From the NCBI GenBank assembly GCA_903900845.1, contig CAIUOU010000017.1, forward strand, positions 1-64,000: a stretch of 64,000 nt of DNA, given 5' to 3'. Numbering within the stretch: position 1 is the first letter of the stretch; each line of letters starts with the position of its first letter. This stretch comes from an uncultured Opitutia bacterium. GTDB lineage: Bacteria > Verrucomicrobiota > Verrucomicrobiia > Opitutales > Opitutaceae. Position numbers and translations under genes: made by a program. This document shows positions 25,756 through 34,038 of the stretch, piece after piece. A model generated the notes under the pieces. It saw nothing but the letters and a program-made list of their open reading frames with translations. It did no database searches and was not told the origin of the DNA.

Positions 25756-26514
25756 TCACCAGGCGAGGTCGCGCACGGCGCCGCGCGTGGCGTTTTCCCG
25801 CGCATGCACGATCCGTCCGTCGGATAGCGTGAACACGCGGTCCGCCATGTCGGCGAGGATGGCGTTGTGCGTGATGATGACGGCGAGCGTGCCGAGGTCG
25901 CGGTTGATGCGCTCGATCGCCTCCAGGACGGTGATGCCGGTGTGGACGTCGAGGGCCCCGGTGGGCTCGTCGCACAGGAGAACCTCGGGACGCTTGGCGA
26001 TCGCGCGCGCGATCGCGACGCGTTGCTGCTCGCCACCCGAAAGCTGCGCCGGGAAGTGGTCCAGGCGGTCGGCGAGATCGACCATCGCGAGCGCCTCCTC
26101 GGGCGCCATCGGGTCGCGGCAGATTTCCGTGATGAGCGCCACGTTCTCCCGGGCGGTCAGGCTCGGGATCAGGTTGTAGGCCTGGAAAACAAAGCCCACC
26201 GCGTCGCGGCGGAAAAGCGTGAGGGCGGCCTCGTCCATGCCAGCGAGGTCGCGGCCGCGGTAACGCAGCGCGCCGCTGGTCGGCGAATCGAGCCCGCCGA
26301 GCTGGTTGAGCAGCGTCGACTTGCCGCTGCCCGACGCGCCCAGCAGCACGATGAGTTCACCGGCGAAAAGATCGAGGTCGACGCCCGCGAGCGCCGTCAC
26401 CGCCGCGGTGCCCTCGCCGTAGATGCGCGCCATGCCCCGCACCTGGTACACCGGCTCGCCGTTTCGCCCCGCGCCGGACGCGGTCGAAGGTGAAGCGGGA
26501 GTGGAGGTCGGCAT
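25756..26514 (-). CDS. ABC transporter ATP-binding protein (LolD/MacB type)
   Basis: 252 aa from the ATG complement at 26512-26514. Walker [10 protein letters not shown] at 59-67, Q-loop [18 protein letters not shown], signature [16 protein letters not shown], Walker [13 protein letters not shown] and the H-loop IITHN are all intact. An unusual 20-residue Pro/Ser/Thr-rich N-terminal extension precedes the core. First gene of the exporter operon. Upstream on the minus strand TTGCGC-N17-TTGGTT lies 14 bases before the start codon and is a promoter candidate. Confidence 0.93.
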   Translation of the reverse strand: MPTSTPASPSTASGAGRNGEPVYQVRGMARIYGEGTAAVTALAGVDLDLFAGELIVLLGASGSGKSTLLNQLGGLDSPTSGALRYRGRDLAGMDEAALTLFRRDAVGFVFQAYNLIPSLTARENVALITEICRDPMAPEEALAMVDLADRLDHFPAQLSGGEQQRVAIARAIAKRPEVLLCDEPTGALDVHTGITVLEAIERINRDLGTLAVIITHNAILADMADRVFTLSDGRIVHARENATRGAVRDLAW

Positions 26515-26687
26515 GGAAAGGAAGCGCGAACCAATCCCGAAGCCGCCGGCGGCGCAACCGGCAATGCTCGCGCAACGTAGCAACAAGGCGGATGCACCTG
26601 CCGCCCGGCCGACGAAATCTTCCAGCTCGGCAAGCGGCCGACTTTCCACGAGTTGAACATCCGCACCGCGAACTCCCCTCACCCGCC

Positions 26688-27655
26688 ATGCCCCGCACGT
26701 CCCATCCCCTGCCCCGTCGGACTTTCCTGCAACTGGCTGCACTGATCCCGCTCACGGCCGCGCCGCTGCCAGCGCTGGAGCCGGTCCGGCGGACGGGCGG
26801 TCCGTTTTTGCGGCCCGCCCTGAACGTCTCTCTTTTCTCGAGCCGCTGAACGAGAACGCCAAGGACGCCGCCAAGGGCATCGATCTTTTCGGCGTGTGCG
26901 ACTTTTGCGCGCGCCTGAACATCGAGGCGATGGACATCACGGGTTACTTCCTCCCGGGTTACCCCAAGGTGCCGACCGACGCGTTCATCAGCCGGCTCAA
27001 GCGTCACGCGCACGCCCGTGGCGTCGTGATCAACGGCACCGGCATCCGCAACGACTTCACCCATGCCGACCGTTCGGCGCGCGCGAACGGCGTGCAATTG
27101 ACGAAGGATTGGATCGAGGTCGCGGCCCGCCTTGGGGCGACGGTGATCCGCGTGTTCGCGGGACCGCAAAAGCCGTTCAACGACTGGCGGGTCGCCGCGG
27201 GTGGCGCGAAGCGAGACGAGGTCGAGAAGTGGATGGCCGACGACTTGCGCGCCTGCGCGAAGCACGGGGAGAAGTTCGGGGTCTTGGTGGGCGTGCAGAA
27301 CCACGGGGACTTTCTCAACACCGGAGCCGAACATTTGAGCCTCCTCCGGAGGGTCGACCACCCTTGCTGCGGCGCGCTGGTCGACACTGGAAAATACCTC
27401 ACCGCCGACTCCTACGCCGACATTGCCCTGATCACGCCGCACGCGGTCGGCTGGCAGATCAAGGAGACCCTGGGGAGCTCACTGAAGTCACCGCAGGCCG
27501 ATTTCAAACGAATGATGCGCATCATCGCCGACGGCGGCTACCGCGGCTTCGTGCCGATCGAGACGCTTTCGATGGGGCGCAAGGACTACGACCCCGCCAC
27601 CGAGGTGGCGAAGGTACTCAAGGGAATGCGCGAGGGCATCGCCGCGCTCGGGTAA
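26688..27655 (+). pseudogene. Tat-exported sugar phosphate isomerase/epimerase, frameshifted
   Basis: The ATG at 26688 opens a Tat-type signal ([20 protein letters not shown]) and reads to LNVSLFSSR-stop at 26849. From about 26831 the next frame reads SFLEPLNENAKDAAKGIDLFGVCDFCARLN and goes on through a complete xylose-isomerase-like TIM barrel to 27655 (DITGYFLPGYPKVP, NGTGIRNDF, HGDFLNTG, ALVDTGKY, VPIETL). Restoring one base in gtctc(t)cttttc, for example gtc tAc tct, gives the expected LNVYSFLEPL. So either a natural single-base loss has broken the gene or the assembly has an error. The track shows only 26894-27655 from an internal GTG. Intact homologues act on sugars as exported isomerases/epimerases. 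Confidence 0.8.
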
Positions 27656-27724
27656 GAACCGCGCGACCGCGCGCGGAACGTAGGCGAATGTTGGCCGGGC
27701 CCAAGGGCCGAAGCTTGGAATGGA

Positions 27725-29623
27725 TCACCTGCTTTCGTCGGCCTTCCCCTTCCGCTTCCCTTTTCTTTCCCGAACCGGCTCGCCGGCTTTTTGCGCCTTC
27801 GGCGGCCTCGGGTCTTGGTCGGAGACCTTGTAAACGAGCGGCGGCAGCAGCACGGGCGTCTCGAGCCTTCCGCGGTGAACCTCGATCAGGCTGAAGATGT
27901 CGTCCTTGTCGTCCGTGTTCACCAGGGTGAAGTCCGCACCCCTGGCGCCGCCGTGGCGCAGCACGGCGTCCTCCACCGTGACCGTCTCATGGCGCCATTC
28001 CCGATCACCCGTCCCCGTGACGGCCAGCGCGGTCTTCATGCCGGCGGAACCGGCATCATAGTCGAGCCGCCACGATGAACCCGCCGTGGCGTCGTACCAA
28101 ACGACGGTCATCGATATTACCTGGGGCCCGCCGCCCTGGGAGAAACCCTCGTGCAGCCTGAAGTACATGGCGTCCTTGCCGGACGCGCGTTCGAAGCCGC
28201 GGGCGAAGCGGGAGTAGATGGGGGACATCTTCGTGATCGGCCCACCAACGCGCCAAAGGGGTATCGAGGTGGTGTCGGGGTCGATCTGCTGGAGGAAACG
28301 TCCGTAATTGTCGGGCCAGATGTCCCAGCCGACGTCGTTGAAGCCCCGCTGCGTGTCGCGTTGCCGCACCTGCCCCAACAAAAGGGCGTTCCGGTCATCC
28401 ACCGCGGCGCCGTACTTCGCGTAGGCGGCGACGATTTTTTCCATGCGCGCCACGTTACCCGGCGAGGCGGACCCGAACTCCGTCTCGGGATAAGCCGCGG
28501 TGTCGGCGGCATCGAGCCCCTTGTGCAGGGCGCAGAAGGCGCCGGTGGCGGTCTCGGGCCGGACCTGTCCCGCGTAGCGATTGAAGAAGTGGAAGGCGTA
28601 GTCGAAGCCCTGCTCCTTGCAGGCCTCCATCGCGCTGGAAGAGATATCCCAGATGCTCTGGCCGCCCTGCAGGCCGGTGAGGGCGCCCCAGTAGAAGCTG
28701 AGCGGAACGTTCAGTTGATACCATGCGCGCTGCCACGTCTGGTCCATCTCCGAGCGCGCGAAGAGCGGTGTGCCCGTGGCGGCCACGAGACGCGGCTCCC
28801 AGGTCTGGATCTTGCTCCGCTCCCCGCTCAAGTGATGCCCGCGCCCGCTGCCGGCGATCTTGATCCCGAGGCCCCCCTCGGCGTTGGCCATCACCCAATT
28901 CCACTCGGTCGCGAAGCCGCGTCCCCCAACCATGTCCTCGCCCGGAGCAACGTGATTGAACAATAGGCTGATCTGGGGCTCCCCGGGAACCCGCTGGAAA
29001 GTTTTCACGAAAACCTCGAACGCCCACAGGCGGAACTCCCGCCATGCCGGCGATCGGACGGGTAGCTCGTACTGCTTCTCAAGCACCTCGCCCTTGTAGG
29101 CGCACTCGTCACCGGTGCACCCCGTCTTCACCTGGATGAATGCGATGCGCTTCTGCTTATCCTTCGGGAACGTGCGGATGTGTTTCCCGAGTTCCGTGAT
29201 GAGGCGCTCGAAGAATTTCCGGTAGGCGGGGGACGGATAGTACGGATAGACCGGCCAAGCGTCGTGCATCTGGCCGTCGGTCTTCACCGCGGGCACGCCC
29301 TGCTGGTAAATCCACGCGGGCGCATCCGGCCCCACGCCGATTGAGAGGTAGATGTACTGGTTCTTCGCGACGGCGCTTTCCATCGCGCGGTCCAACGCAC
29401 TCCAGTCGAAGACGCCGGGAACGGGCTCGATTCCGGCCCAATCCTGATTGAACGCCAAACCCTTGAGGAACGGATAGTCCTTGGGGTCGTACGCGTTGCC
29501 CCGGTCCCACACCCCGAACGAAGACGGGGGCGGCGTGGCGCGCAGCGGGCACAGGAGAGCGAATAAGCCGACAACCCCAAGGGCTTTGGCGGAACGAGCG
29601 ATGAGGTGGCGAATCACGTGCAT
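27725..29623 (-). CDS. Exported glycoside hydrolase-like TIM-barrel protein, unassigned family
   Basis: 632 aa with an N-terminal signal peptide (SAKALGVVGLFALLCPLRA). The mature part opens FGVWDRGNAYDPKDYPFLKGLAFNQDWAGIEP, the style of GH42/GH5-like barrels, with VPGVFDWSALDRAME and IYLSIGVGPDAPAWIYQQG. Possible catalytic carboxylates lie in FIQVKTGCTGDECAYKG and RSEMDQTWQRAW, but no family assignment is secure. Residues about 460-600 are beta-rich (WRLDYDAGSAGMKTALAVTG) and could be an accessory carbohydrate domain. The C-terminus is strongly basic (RERKGKRKGKADESR). Secreted polysaccharide-degrading role inferred. Converges with the isomerase gene 69 bases away. Confidence 0.72.
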   Translation of the reverse strand: MHVIRHLIARSAKALGVVGLFALLCPLRATPPPSSFGVWDRGNAYDPKDYPFLKGLAFNQDWAGIEPVPGVFDWSALDRAMESAVAKNQYIYLSIGVGPDAPAWIYQQGVPAVKTDGQMHDAWPVYPYYPSPAYRKFFERLITELGKHIRTFPKDKQKRIAFIQVKTGCTGDECAYKGEVLEKQYELPVRSPAWREFRLWAFEVFVKTFQRVPGEPQISLLFNHVAPGEDMVGGRGFATEWNWVMANAEGGLGIKIAGSGRGHHLSGERSKIQTWEPRLVAATGTPLFARSEMDQTWQRAWYQLNVPLSFYWGALTGLQGGQSIWDISSSAMEACKEQGFDYAFHFFNRYAGQVRPETATGAFCALHKGLDAADTAAYPETEFGSASPGNVARMEKIVAAYAKYGAAVDDRNALLLGQVRQRDTQRGFNDVGWDIWPDNYGRFLQQIDPDTTSIPLWRVGGPITKMSPIYSRFARGFERASGKDAMYFRLHEGFSQGGGPQVISMTVVWYDATAGSSWRLDYDAGSAGMKTALAVTGTGDREWRHETVTVEDAVLRHGGARGADFTLVNTDDKDDIFSLIEVHRGRLETPVLLPPLVYKVSDQDPRPPKAQKAGEPVRERKGKRKGKADESR

Positions 29624-29856
29624 GGTAGGTGCGAGAGGAGATGCTGGAAAATTCGCCTGTGGCGCGGGCGCGCGTCCCTGGGGATCGCAAGGCTGCGATC
29701 CGAACGTAGCGATCGAAACCTGCCAGAATGAGGCGCGTGCAAGCGATGCGGATTTCGTTCGTCGACCAGCGGCTGCCGGCGCAACGCGGCCTTGCGTCGT
29801 CGTCGACGTTGCCGCCCTGTATCCGTTAACCGCGAAACTGCCGCGTGCGTCCCGCT

Positions 29857-30597
29857 TCAGTTCGGGCGCAGCGGATCGTACACTTCGTCGAGCGGCGCCA
29901 CCGGCGGCAGGAACGAACCCGGGGCGGCGTTCTTGAGCTCGGCCTCAATCTCGCCCACACGCCGCTCTGACTTGGCGAGGAGCGAGGTTTGTTTCGCCAA
30001 TTGCTGACGCAGGGAGGCCTCGGTGCCGTTGTCGGCTCCGCGGCGTTTCGCGACCGTGAGCCACGCGAGCGCCTCGGCGTAGTCGCGCTTCACCCCGCGG
30101 CCGTTGGCGTGCGCGGCGCCAAGATTGAAGAACGCCTCAGGCTCGCCGGCCGCGGCGGCGGCGCGGAAGTAAGCGACCGCACGTGCCGGATCGCGAGCGG
30201 CGCCGTTTTCCCCGCGCGACAGCAGAAAACCGAGGCGGAAGGCAGCCGGGCCGTGGCCAACCCGGGCCGACTTCTCCAAGAGCGAGAGGGCGCGCGCGTC
30301 GTCCCGCGGAAGACCGTCACCCCGCAGCAGCAATTCCCCCAGCGCGGCCTCCGCGCGGGGGTTGCCCTTGGCCGCGGCCGCCTCGAGCTCGCGGACGTCG
30401 GACCACGTCTCGGACTTGGACCCGACCGTGGACAAAAGCTTTGGCGCGGAATCGGCGGTCCGCGTCTCGGCCGCGGACAGGTGATCGGCGGGCGTCAAAG
30501 TACTCGCGAGGAGGGCGAGTGCCAGAAGGCCGGTCGCGCGGACAGGCGCTGAGTAAATGGCGGTAACAGAACCGGAAGGTACGGCGGTCGAAGTCAT
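29857..30597 (-). CDS. Sel1-repeat (TPR-like) exported protein
   Basis: 246 aa with an N-terminal signal peptide (VRATGLLALALLASTLTP). Three to four Sel1-like repeats occupy about residues 66-185: AAAKGNPRAEAALGELLLRG, ARVGHGPAAFRLGFLLSRGE, AAAAGEPEAFFNLGAAHANG, followed by a long helix and a Pro-rich tail. Such solenoids mediate protein contacts in the periplasm or outer membrane. No partner is evident. A perfect 8-bp inverted repeat lies 97 bases upstream of its start. Confidence 0.8.
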   Translation of the reverse strand: MTSTAVPSGSVTAIYSAPVRATGLLALALLASTLTPADHLSAAETRTADSAPKLLSTVGSKSETWSDVRELEAAAAKGNPRAEAALGELLLRGDGLPRDDARALSLLEKSARVGHGPAAFRLGFLLSRGENGAARDPARAVAYFRAAAAAGEPEAFFNLGAAHANGRGVKRDYAEALAWLTVAKRRGADNGTEASLRQQLAKQTSLLAKSERRVGEIEAELKNAAPGSFLPPVAPLDEVYDPLRPN

Positions 30598-30693
30598 GGC
30601 GGAAGGCGATCGATGGCGCTTATCCGACCCGACCGGAACCGAAAAGTGCCTACCCGGCGCGGTTCCGCCGCACCGGGAGGGATGAGAGAGCTG

Positions 30694-30716
30694 GTGTCAC
30701 ATATGGCGTGTGACAC
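30694..30716. promoter_or_regulatory. Operator-like inverted repeat GTGTCACA-N7-TGTGACAC
   Basis: Perfect 8-bp arms with a 7-base spacer (TATGGCG), 97 bases upstream of the Sel1 gene on the minus strand. The size and symmetry fit a dimeric regulator site. No regulator gene lies nearby, so the ligand protein is unknown. Confidence 0.4.
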
Positions 30717-30937
30717 ATCAAGTGAGAGGGAGTGAGGGAAAGTGGCATCACCCTTTTTCATCATCCGTGCCTTCTGCGACATCCGCTGTGAGCCCCCGAG
30801 CGTTTTGAAACGCATGCGGTCGTCGCTGTTCCTGCATCGGCCGGGGTCGCCGGACCCAACTACCAACGAACCGCATTTATCCGTGTCGATTCGTGCGCAT
30901 CCGTGGTTGATCCCGCGCGGAGCAGTTCGGAAACGCC

Positions 30938-30989
30938 TTCGGCTGTCGCGGCAACGGCATGGTCCGCGGCAGCAGCCGCGGCTACACCA
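30938..30989. repeat. Dispersed intergenic element, copy 1 (CCGCGG palindrome + CTACACC)
   Basis: CTTCGG...GTCGC...CGGCATGGTCCGCGGC-agca-GCCGCGGCTACACCA. Very similar to 33172-33224, including flanks outside the palindrome, so it is a real repeat family and not a chance hairpin. Confidence 0.6.
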
Positions 30990-31108
30990 GACAGGGCGAT
31001 AGCGAGCCTTAGGGAATTCCGAGTGTTCCGTGGGCCAGCCTCACAGTGTAACGAAGTACCTTCCCAGCCTGACATGCCCCGGGGAAGGCCCCCTAATCTG
31101 CGGCTGCG

Positions 31109-32197
31109 TTACTCGGCGGCTTCGCCGGTGACGGTCGCGCCGCCGGTCACGTTCACCTTCTCGAGGACGGCCTTCTGGATCTTCTCGGCGAGCTCGGGCT
31201 TTTCCCGGAGCGCGAGCTTGGCGGCGTCGCGACCCTGGCCGACGAGATTGCCCTCGAAGGCGATCCAAGCGCCCTTTTTCTCGAGGATACGGTGCTCGAT
31301 ACCGAGGTCGAGGAGCGAGCCCAGCTTCGAGATGCCCTCGTCGTACATGATGTCGAATTCGCACTCGGTGAACGGCGGCGCGACCTTGTTCTTCACCACT
31401 TTGATCTTGGTGCGGTTGCCCACGACCTTGCCTTCGGGCGTCTTGATCTGGTCCTTGCGGCGGATGTCGATACGGATGGAAGAGAAGAACTTGAGCGCGC
31501 GGCCGCCGGAGGTGGTCTCGGGGTTGCCGAACATCACGCCGATCTTCTCGCGGATCTGGTTCGTGAAAATGCAGATGCAGTTGGTTTTGCTGACCACGGC
31601 GGTGAGGCGGCGCATCGCCTGGCTCATGAGGCGGGCCTGCGCGCCGACGGTGGCATCGCCCATCTGTCCATCGAGCTCGGCCTTGGTTGTGAGGGCGGCG
31701 ACGGAATCGAGCACGATGACATCGATGGAGTTGGAGCGGATGAGCGTCTCCATGATGTTCAGGGCGTCCTCGCCGGAGTCGGGCTGGGAGACGAGGAGGT
31801 CGTCGAGTTTCACGCCAACGACGCGGGCGTACTTGGGGTCGAGGGCGTGCTCGACATCGATGAAGGCGGCGAGGCCGCCGCGCTTCTGGGCCTCGGCGAT
31901 GACGCTGAGACAGAAGGTGGTTTTACCGGACGACTCAGGCCCATAGATCTCGATGATGCGGCCCTTGGGGAGGCCGCCGACGCCGAGGGCGAGGTCAACG
32001 GCAAGCGAGCCGGTGGTGAGGGTCTCAACCTTCATCTTCTGGGCATCGCCCAGGCGCATGATGGAACCCTCGCCGAACTGTTTGGTGATGGAGGAGACGG
32101 CCAGCTCGATGTTCTTCTCACGCGCGGCATCGGTGGCGGTGGCAGTGGCGACGGCGGTGGCGGCGGTCTTGGCGGGAGCGGGACTGGCTTTGGACAT
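31109..32197 (-). CDS. recA: RecA recombinase
   Basis: 362 aa from the ATG complement at 32195-32197; the track's 48 extra codons read through the promoter. Walker [10 protein letters not shown] at 86-94, [16 protein letters not shown] (Walker B and neighbours), L1/L2 loops with [27 protein letters not shown], and the C-terminal domain through [11 protein letters not shown]. An Ala/Thr-rich N-terminal leader ([16 protein letters not shown]) is longer than in E. coli. RecA catalyses strand exchange and promotes LexA self-cleavage. A perfect Verrucomicrobia-type LexA palindrome lies 137 bases upstream, so SOS control is expected. Confidence 0.99.
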   Translation of the reverse strand: MSKASPAPAKTAATAVATATATDAAREKNIELAVSSITKQFGEGSIMRLGDAQKMKVETLTTGSLAVDLALGVGGLPKGRIIEIYGPESSGKTTFCLSVIAEAQKRGGLAAFIDVEHALDPKYARVVGVKLDDLLVSQPDSGEDALNIMETLIRSNSIDVIVLDSVAALTTKAELDGQMGDATVGAQARLMSQAMRRLTAVVSKTNCICIFTNQIREKIGVMFGNPETTSGGRALKFFSSIRIDIRRKDQIKTPEGKVVGNRTKIKVVKNKVAPPFTECEFDIMYDEGISKLGSLLDLGIEHRILEKKGAWIAFEGNLVGQGRDAAKLALREKPELAEKIQKAVLEKVNVTGGATVTGEAAE

Positions 32198-32333
32198 GAC
32201 GGGGACGTTGCGGTTATGGTGGTTTGTTGAAAATCGGGCGGGCGGAGAACTGAGGCGCGGCCCCGGGGAGGGGCAAGAACGGCCTGCCCCATGATTTGGG
32301 GCGAAACCGGCCTTGGATGCCTGAAAGCGGATA

Positions 32334-32349
32334 GTGTTCACCTGAACAC
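32334..32349. promoter_or_regulatory. LexA (SOS) box upstream of recA
   Basis: GTGTTCACCTGAACAC is a perfect palindrome (7-bp arms, 2-base centre) containing TGTTC-N4-GAACA, the LexA-binding motif reported for Verrucomicrobia. It is 137 bases upstream of the recA start and 39 bases beyond the 3' end of the DUF486 gene. Both the match and the location support it. Confidence 0.8.
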
Positions 32350-32388
32350 GTCAAGCCTCCCTTGGCGTTTTTGGCGGGCTAGGGCCGG

Positions 32389-32742
32389 TCAGGAAGTGCC
32401 CGGCTTGAAGGCGACGGCGAAGTAAACAGCCCCGAGAATGAGCAGGAAGCTGACGCCGTAGTTCCACGTGAGACGCTCGCCCAGCACGAGCCAGGCGAAA
32501 ACCACGAAGACCCCGAGCGTGATGACCTCCTGCATGATCTTCAGCTGGTAACCCGTGAGCCCCTGGGCGTAGCCGATGCGGTTGGCGGGCACCATGAAGC
32601 AGTACTCGAAGAACGCGATGCCCCACGAGAGGAGGATCACGAACCAGAGCGAGCGGCCCTCGAAGGCCTTCAGCTTGAGCTGGCCGTACCACGCAAAGGT
32701 CATGAAGATGTTGGAGGCGAGCAGGAGCAGGAAGGTTCTCAT
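32389..32742 (-). CDS. DUF486/DMT-superfamily small membrane protein
   Basis: 117 aa with four predicted TM helices: TFLLLLASNIFMTFAWYG, SLWFVILLSWGIAFFEYCFMVPANRIGY, ITLGVFVVFAWLVLGE and NYGVSFLLILGAVYFAVAF. The sequence PANRIGYAQGLTGYQLKIMQEVITL is the hallmark of the DUF486 (DMT family) proteins, half-size relatives of drug/metabolite transporters that probably work as dimers. Substrate unknown. Upstream of recA in the same direction, but separated from it by the LexA box. Confidence 0.9.
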   Translation of the reverse strand: MRTFLLLLASNIFMTFAWYGQLKLKAFEGRSLWFVILLSWGIAFFEYCFMVPANRIGYAQGLTGYQLKIMQEVITLGVFVVFAWLVLGERLTWNYGVSFLLILGAVYFAVAFKPGTS

Positions 32743-33171
32743 CGGGATGGGGGAAGAGAAGAAGGCCTCCAGATGCTACGAACCCGGAATGAGGGACAGG
32801 CTATTGTGGAGGAGGGAAAGGGAGGGTGAAAGGGAAAGGCCGGCGGCGCGCCGAGGTGTTTACGCGGCCAATTTTGGTTGGGGCGACCGCAGGGAGCCTC
32901 TTTTCCCGGCGCAGCCCGGGACGACCACCTCTCTGCTGTACCCAAGAATCGTCTCCGTTCGGAACGGCTCACCTCGATCGCGCCACTTTCTCCTTCATCT
33001 GCACCCTCCGCGAAATCCGCGGAGAAAATCCGCCGGCCTTCACGATCCCGCTCTTGCTGTTTCACTCCGACCGTTGGCTCCTGCCATTCGGACACCCGGG
33101 CGCCTCCCTGCTTTTTATCCGCGGCATCAGTGAAATCCACGGTCAAAAACGCGGGTCGATTCAGTAATACC

Positions 33172-33224
33172 TTCGGTCGTCGCAGATCCGGCATGGTCCG
33201 CGGCTGCCAGCCGCGGCTACACCA
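33172..33224. repeat. Dispersed intergenic element, copy 2 (CCGCGG palindrome + CTACACC)
   Basis: CTTCGG...GTCGCAGATCCGGCATGGTCCGCGGCT-gcc-AGCCGCGGCTACACCA; palindrome arms are a perfect 8 bp. Matches 30938-30989 over about 52 bases, and its right end matches 11283-11297. Confidence 0.6.
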
Positions 33225-33232
33225 AGCCCGGC

Positions 33233-33262
33233 TGATCCGTGTCCATCCGTGTCTATCCGCGG
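33233..33262. repeat. Three 10-base tandem phrases
   Basis: ATCCGTGTCC ATCCGTGTCT ATCCGCGGC: three nearly identical 10-base units in a row, directly after the CCGCGG element. The same unit occurs at 30875-30905 and 11303-11323. Confidence 0.6.
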
Positions 33263-33364
33263 CTGGTCCATCGCGGAGCTGTGCCGAAGCACCTCACGGC
33301 CATCTTTGCGGCCAATCCGGCGCCGGACTTCGACAAAGGAAAACTCGCTGGGACGGCGGCGGGC

Positions 33365-33393
33365 TTGCGGCCGCGAAACGCACGGCTTCGGCT
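33365..33393 (+). promoter_or_regulatory. Candidate leaderless promoter of the DUF4202 gene
   Basis: TTGCGG, 17 bases, TCGGCT, 6 bases, ATG at 33400; first T is 35 bases before the start codon. Weaker -35 than the TTGAC examples. Confidence 0.35.
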
Positions 33394-33399
33394 CGGCCC

Positions 33400-34005
33400 A
33401 TGCACGCCGAGGAAGAGGCCCGCCGGGCCATCGACGCCGCCCATGCCGCCGATCCCAACCGCACGCCGGACGGGCGGCCGGCCGAATTGGTTTACGCGGA
33501 TCGCATGGAGGCCTGGGTCGTGCGGTTGAACTCCGCAGCCCCGACGCTGCTCCGGCTCGCCGCGCGTTGCCAGCACCTCGAACGCTGGCAGGTGCCTCGC
33601 GCCACCTTTCCAGAGGGCCGGCCTGGCTATCTGGCGTGGCGCCGCTCCCTCTACACCCGCCAAGCGGAGCGCGCCCGCGAGTTGCTCCTTGCCGCAGGCA
33701 TCGACTCTTCCGCCGCCGCCGAGGTCGCTATGTGGGTCGCCAAGGAAGGGCTCCGCCGCAATCCGGGTACTCAGGCCCTGGAGGACGCCGCGTGCCTCGT
33801 GTTCCTCGAAAACGAGATCAGCGCCTTCGCGGCGGCCCATGCCGATTACCCGCGGGAGAAGTTCATCGAGATCCTGCGCAAGACCTGGCGTAAAATGAGC
33901 CCCGCCGCCCACGCCGCCGCCCTTACGCTGAGTTTGCCACCTGCGATCGCGGAACTGGTCCGCGCCGCCACGTCGGAGCAAACCGGTTCAAGAACGGGCA
34001 ACTGA
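33400..34005 (+). CDS. DUF4202 family protein
   Basis: 201 aa from the ATG at 33400; the track start 174 codons earlier reads through repeats. The family pattern is clear: LRLAARCQHLERWQVPRATFP, GRPGYLAWRRSLYTRQAERA, DAACLVFLENEI and REKFIEILRKTW. The His and Arg residues in CQHLERW and the DAACLVFL-E segment resemble an HD-type helical metal site. Function of DUF4202 is unknown. Stands alone, converging with the DUF2721 gene 33 bases away. Confidence 0.85.
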   Translation: MHAEEEARRAIDAAHAADPNRTPDGRPAELVYADRMEAWVVRLNSAAPTLLRLAARCQHLERWQVPRATFPEGRPGYLAWRRSLYTRQAERARELLLAAGIDSSAAAEVAMWVAKEGLRRNPGTQALEDAACLVFLENEISAFAAAHADYPREKFIEILRKTWRKMSPAAHAAALTLSLPPAIAELVRAATSEQTGSRTGN

Positions 34006-34038
34006 CCTCACCCTACCCGGCCGACGGCCCCCTCCGGT

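Larger units (their letters stand above)
30598..31108. other. Gene-free gap with inverted repeat and dispersed repeats
   Basis: No credible gene. 30694-30716 is an operator-like inverted repeat. 30766-30792 shows 9-base phrases (TCCGTGCCT TCTGCGACA TCCGCTGTG). 30875-30905 shows 10-base phrases (ATCCGTGTCG ATTCGTGCGC ATCCGTGG). 30938-30989 is a copy of the CCGCGG...CTACACC element. The 3' part downstream of recA has a weak CCTTCCC/GGGAAGG stem at 31059-31088. Confidence 0.6.
32743..33399. other. Gene-free gap rich in dispersed repeat remnants
   Basis: No credible gene in 657 bases. Contains 9-base phrases (32999-33028 TCCGCGAAA TCCGCGGAG; 33113-33140 ATCCGCGGC ATCAGTGAA ATCCACGGT), the element copy at 33172-33224 and three 10-base units at 33233-33262. 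The last 35 bases hold the candidate promoter of the DUF4202 gene. Confidence 0.65.

Noticed and set aside
23901-25832. 643-codon plus-strand ORF
   Set aside because: Shadow of the FtsX permease gene; His/Arg/Asp-rich low-complexity translation. The same holds for 321-2066, 38620-40485, 36823-38238, 53974-55863, 56382-58211 and 45754-47428 type ORFs.
26490-26849. Separate small ORF of 119 codons
   Set aside because: Its C-terminal part is the Tat signal of the frameshifted isomerase; the N-terminal part is antisense to the ABC ATPase.
32576-33133. 185-codon ORF in the large gap (also 32739-33194 and 32826-33167)
   Set aside because: Translations follow the repeat phrases (KSAEKIRR, REIRGENPP and similar) and differ in each frame without domain-like composition; they come from the repeats.
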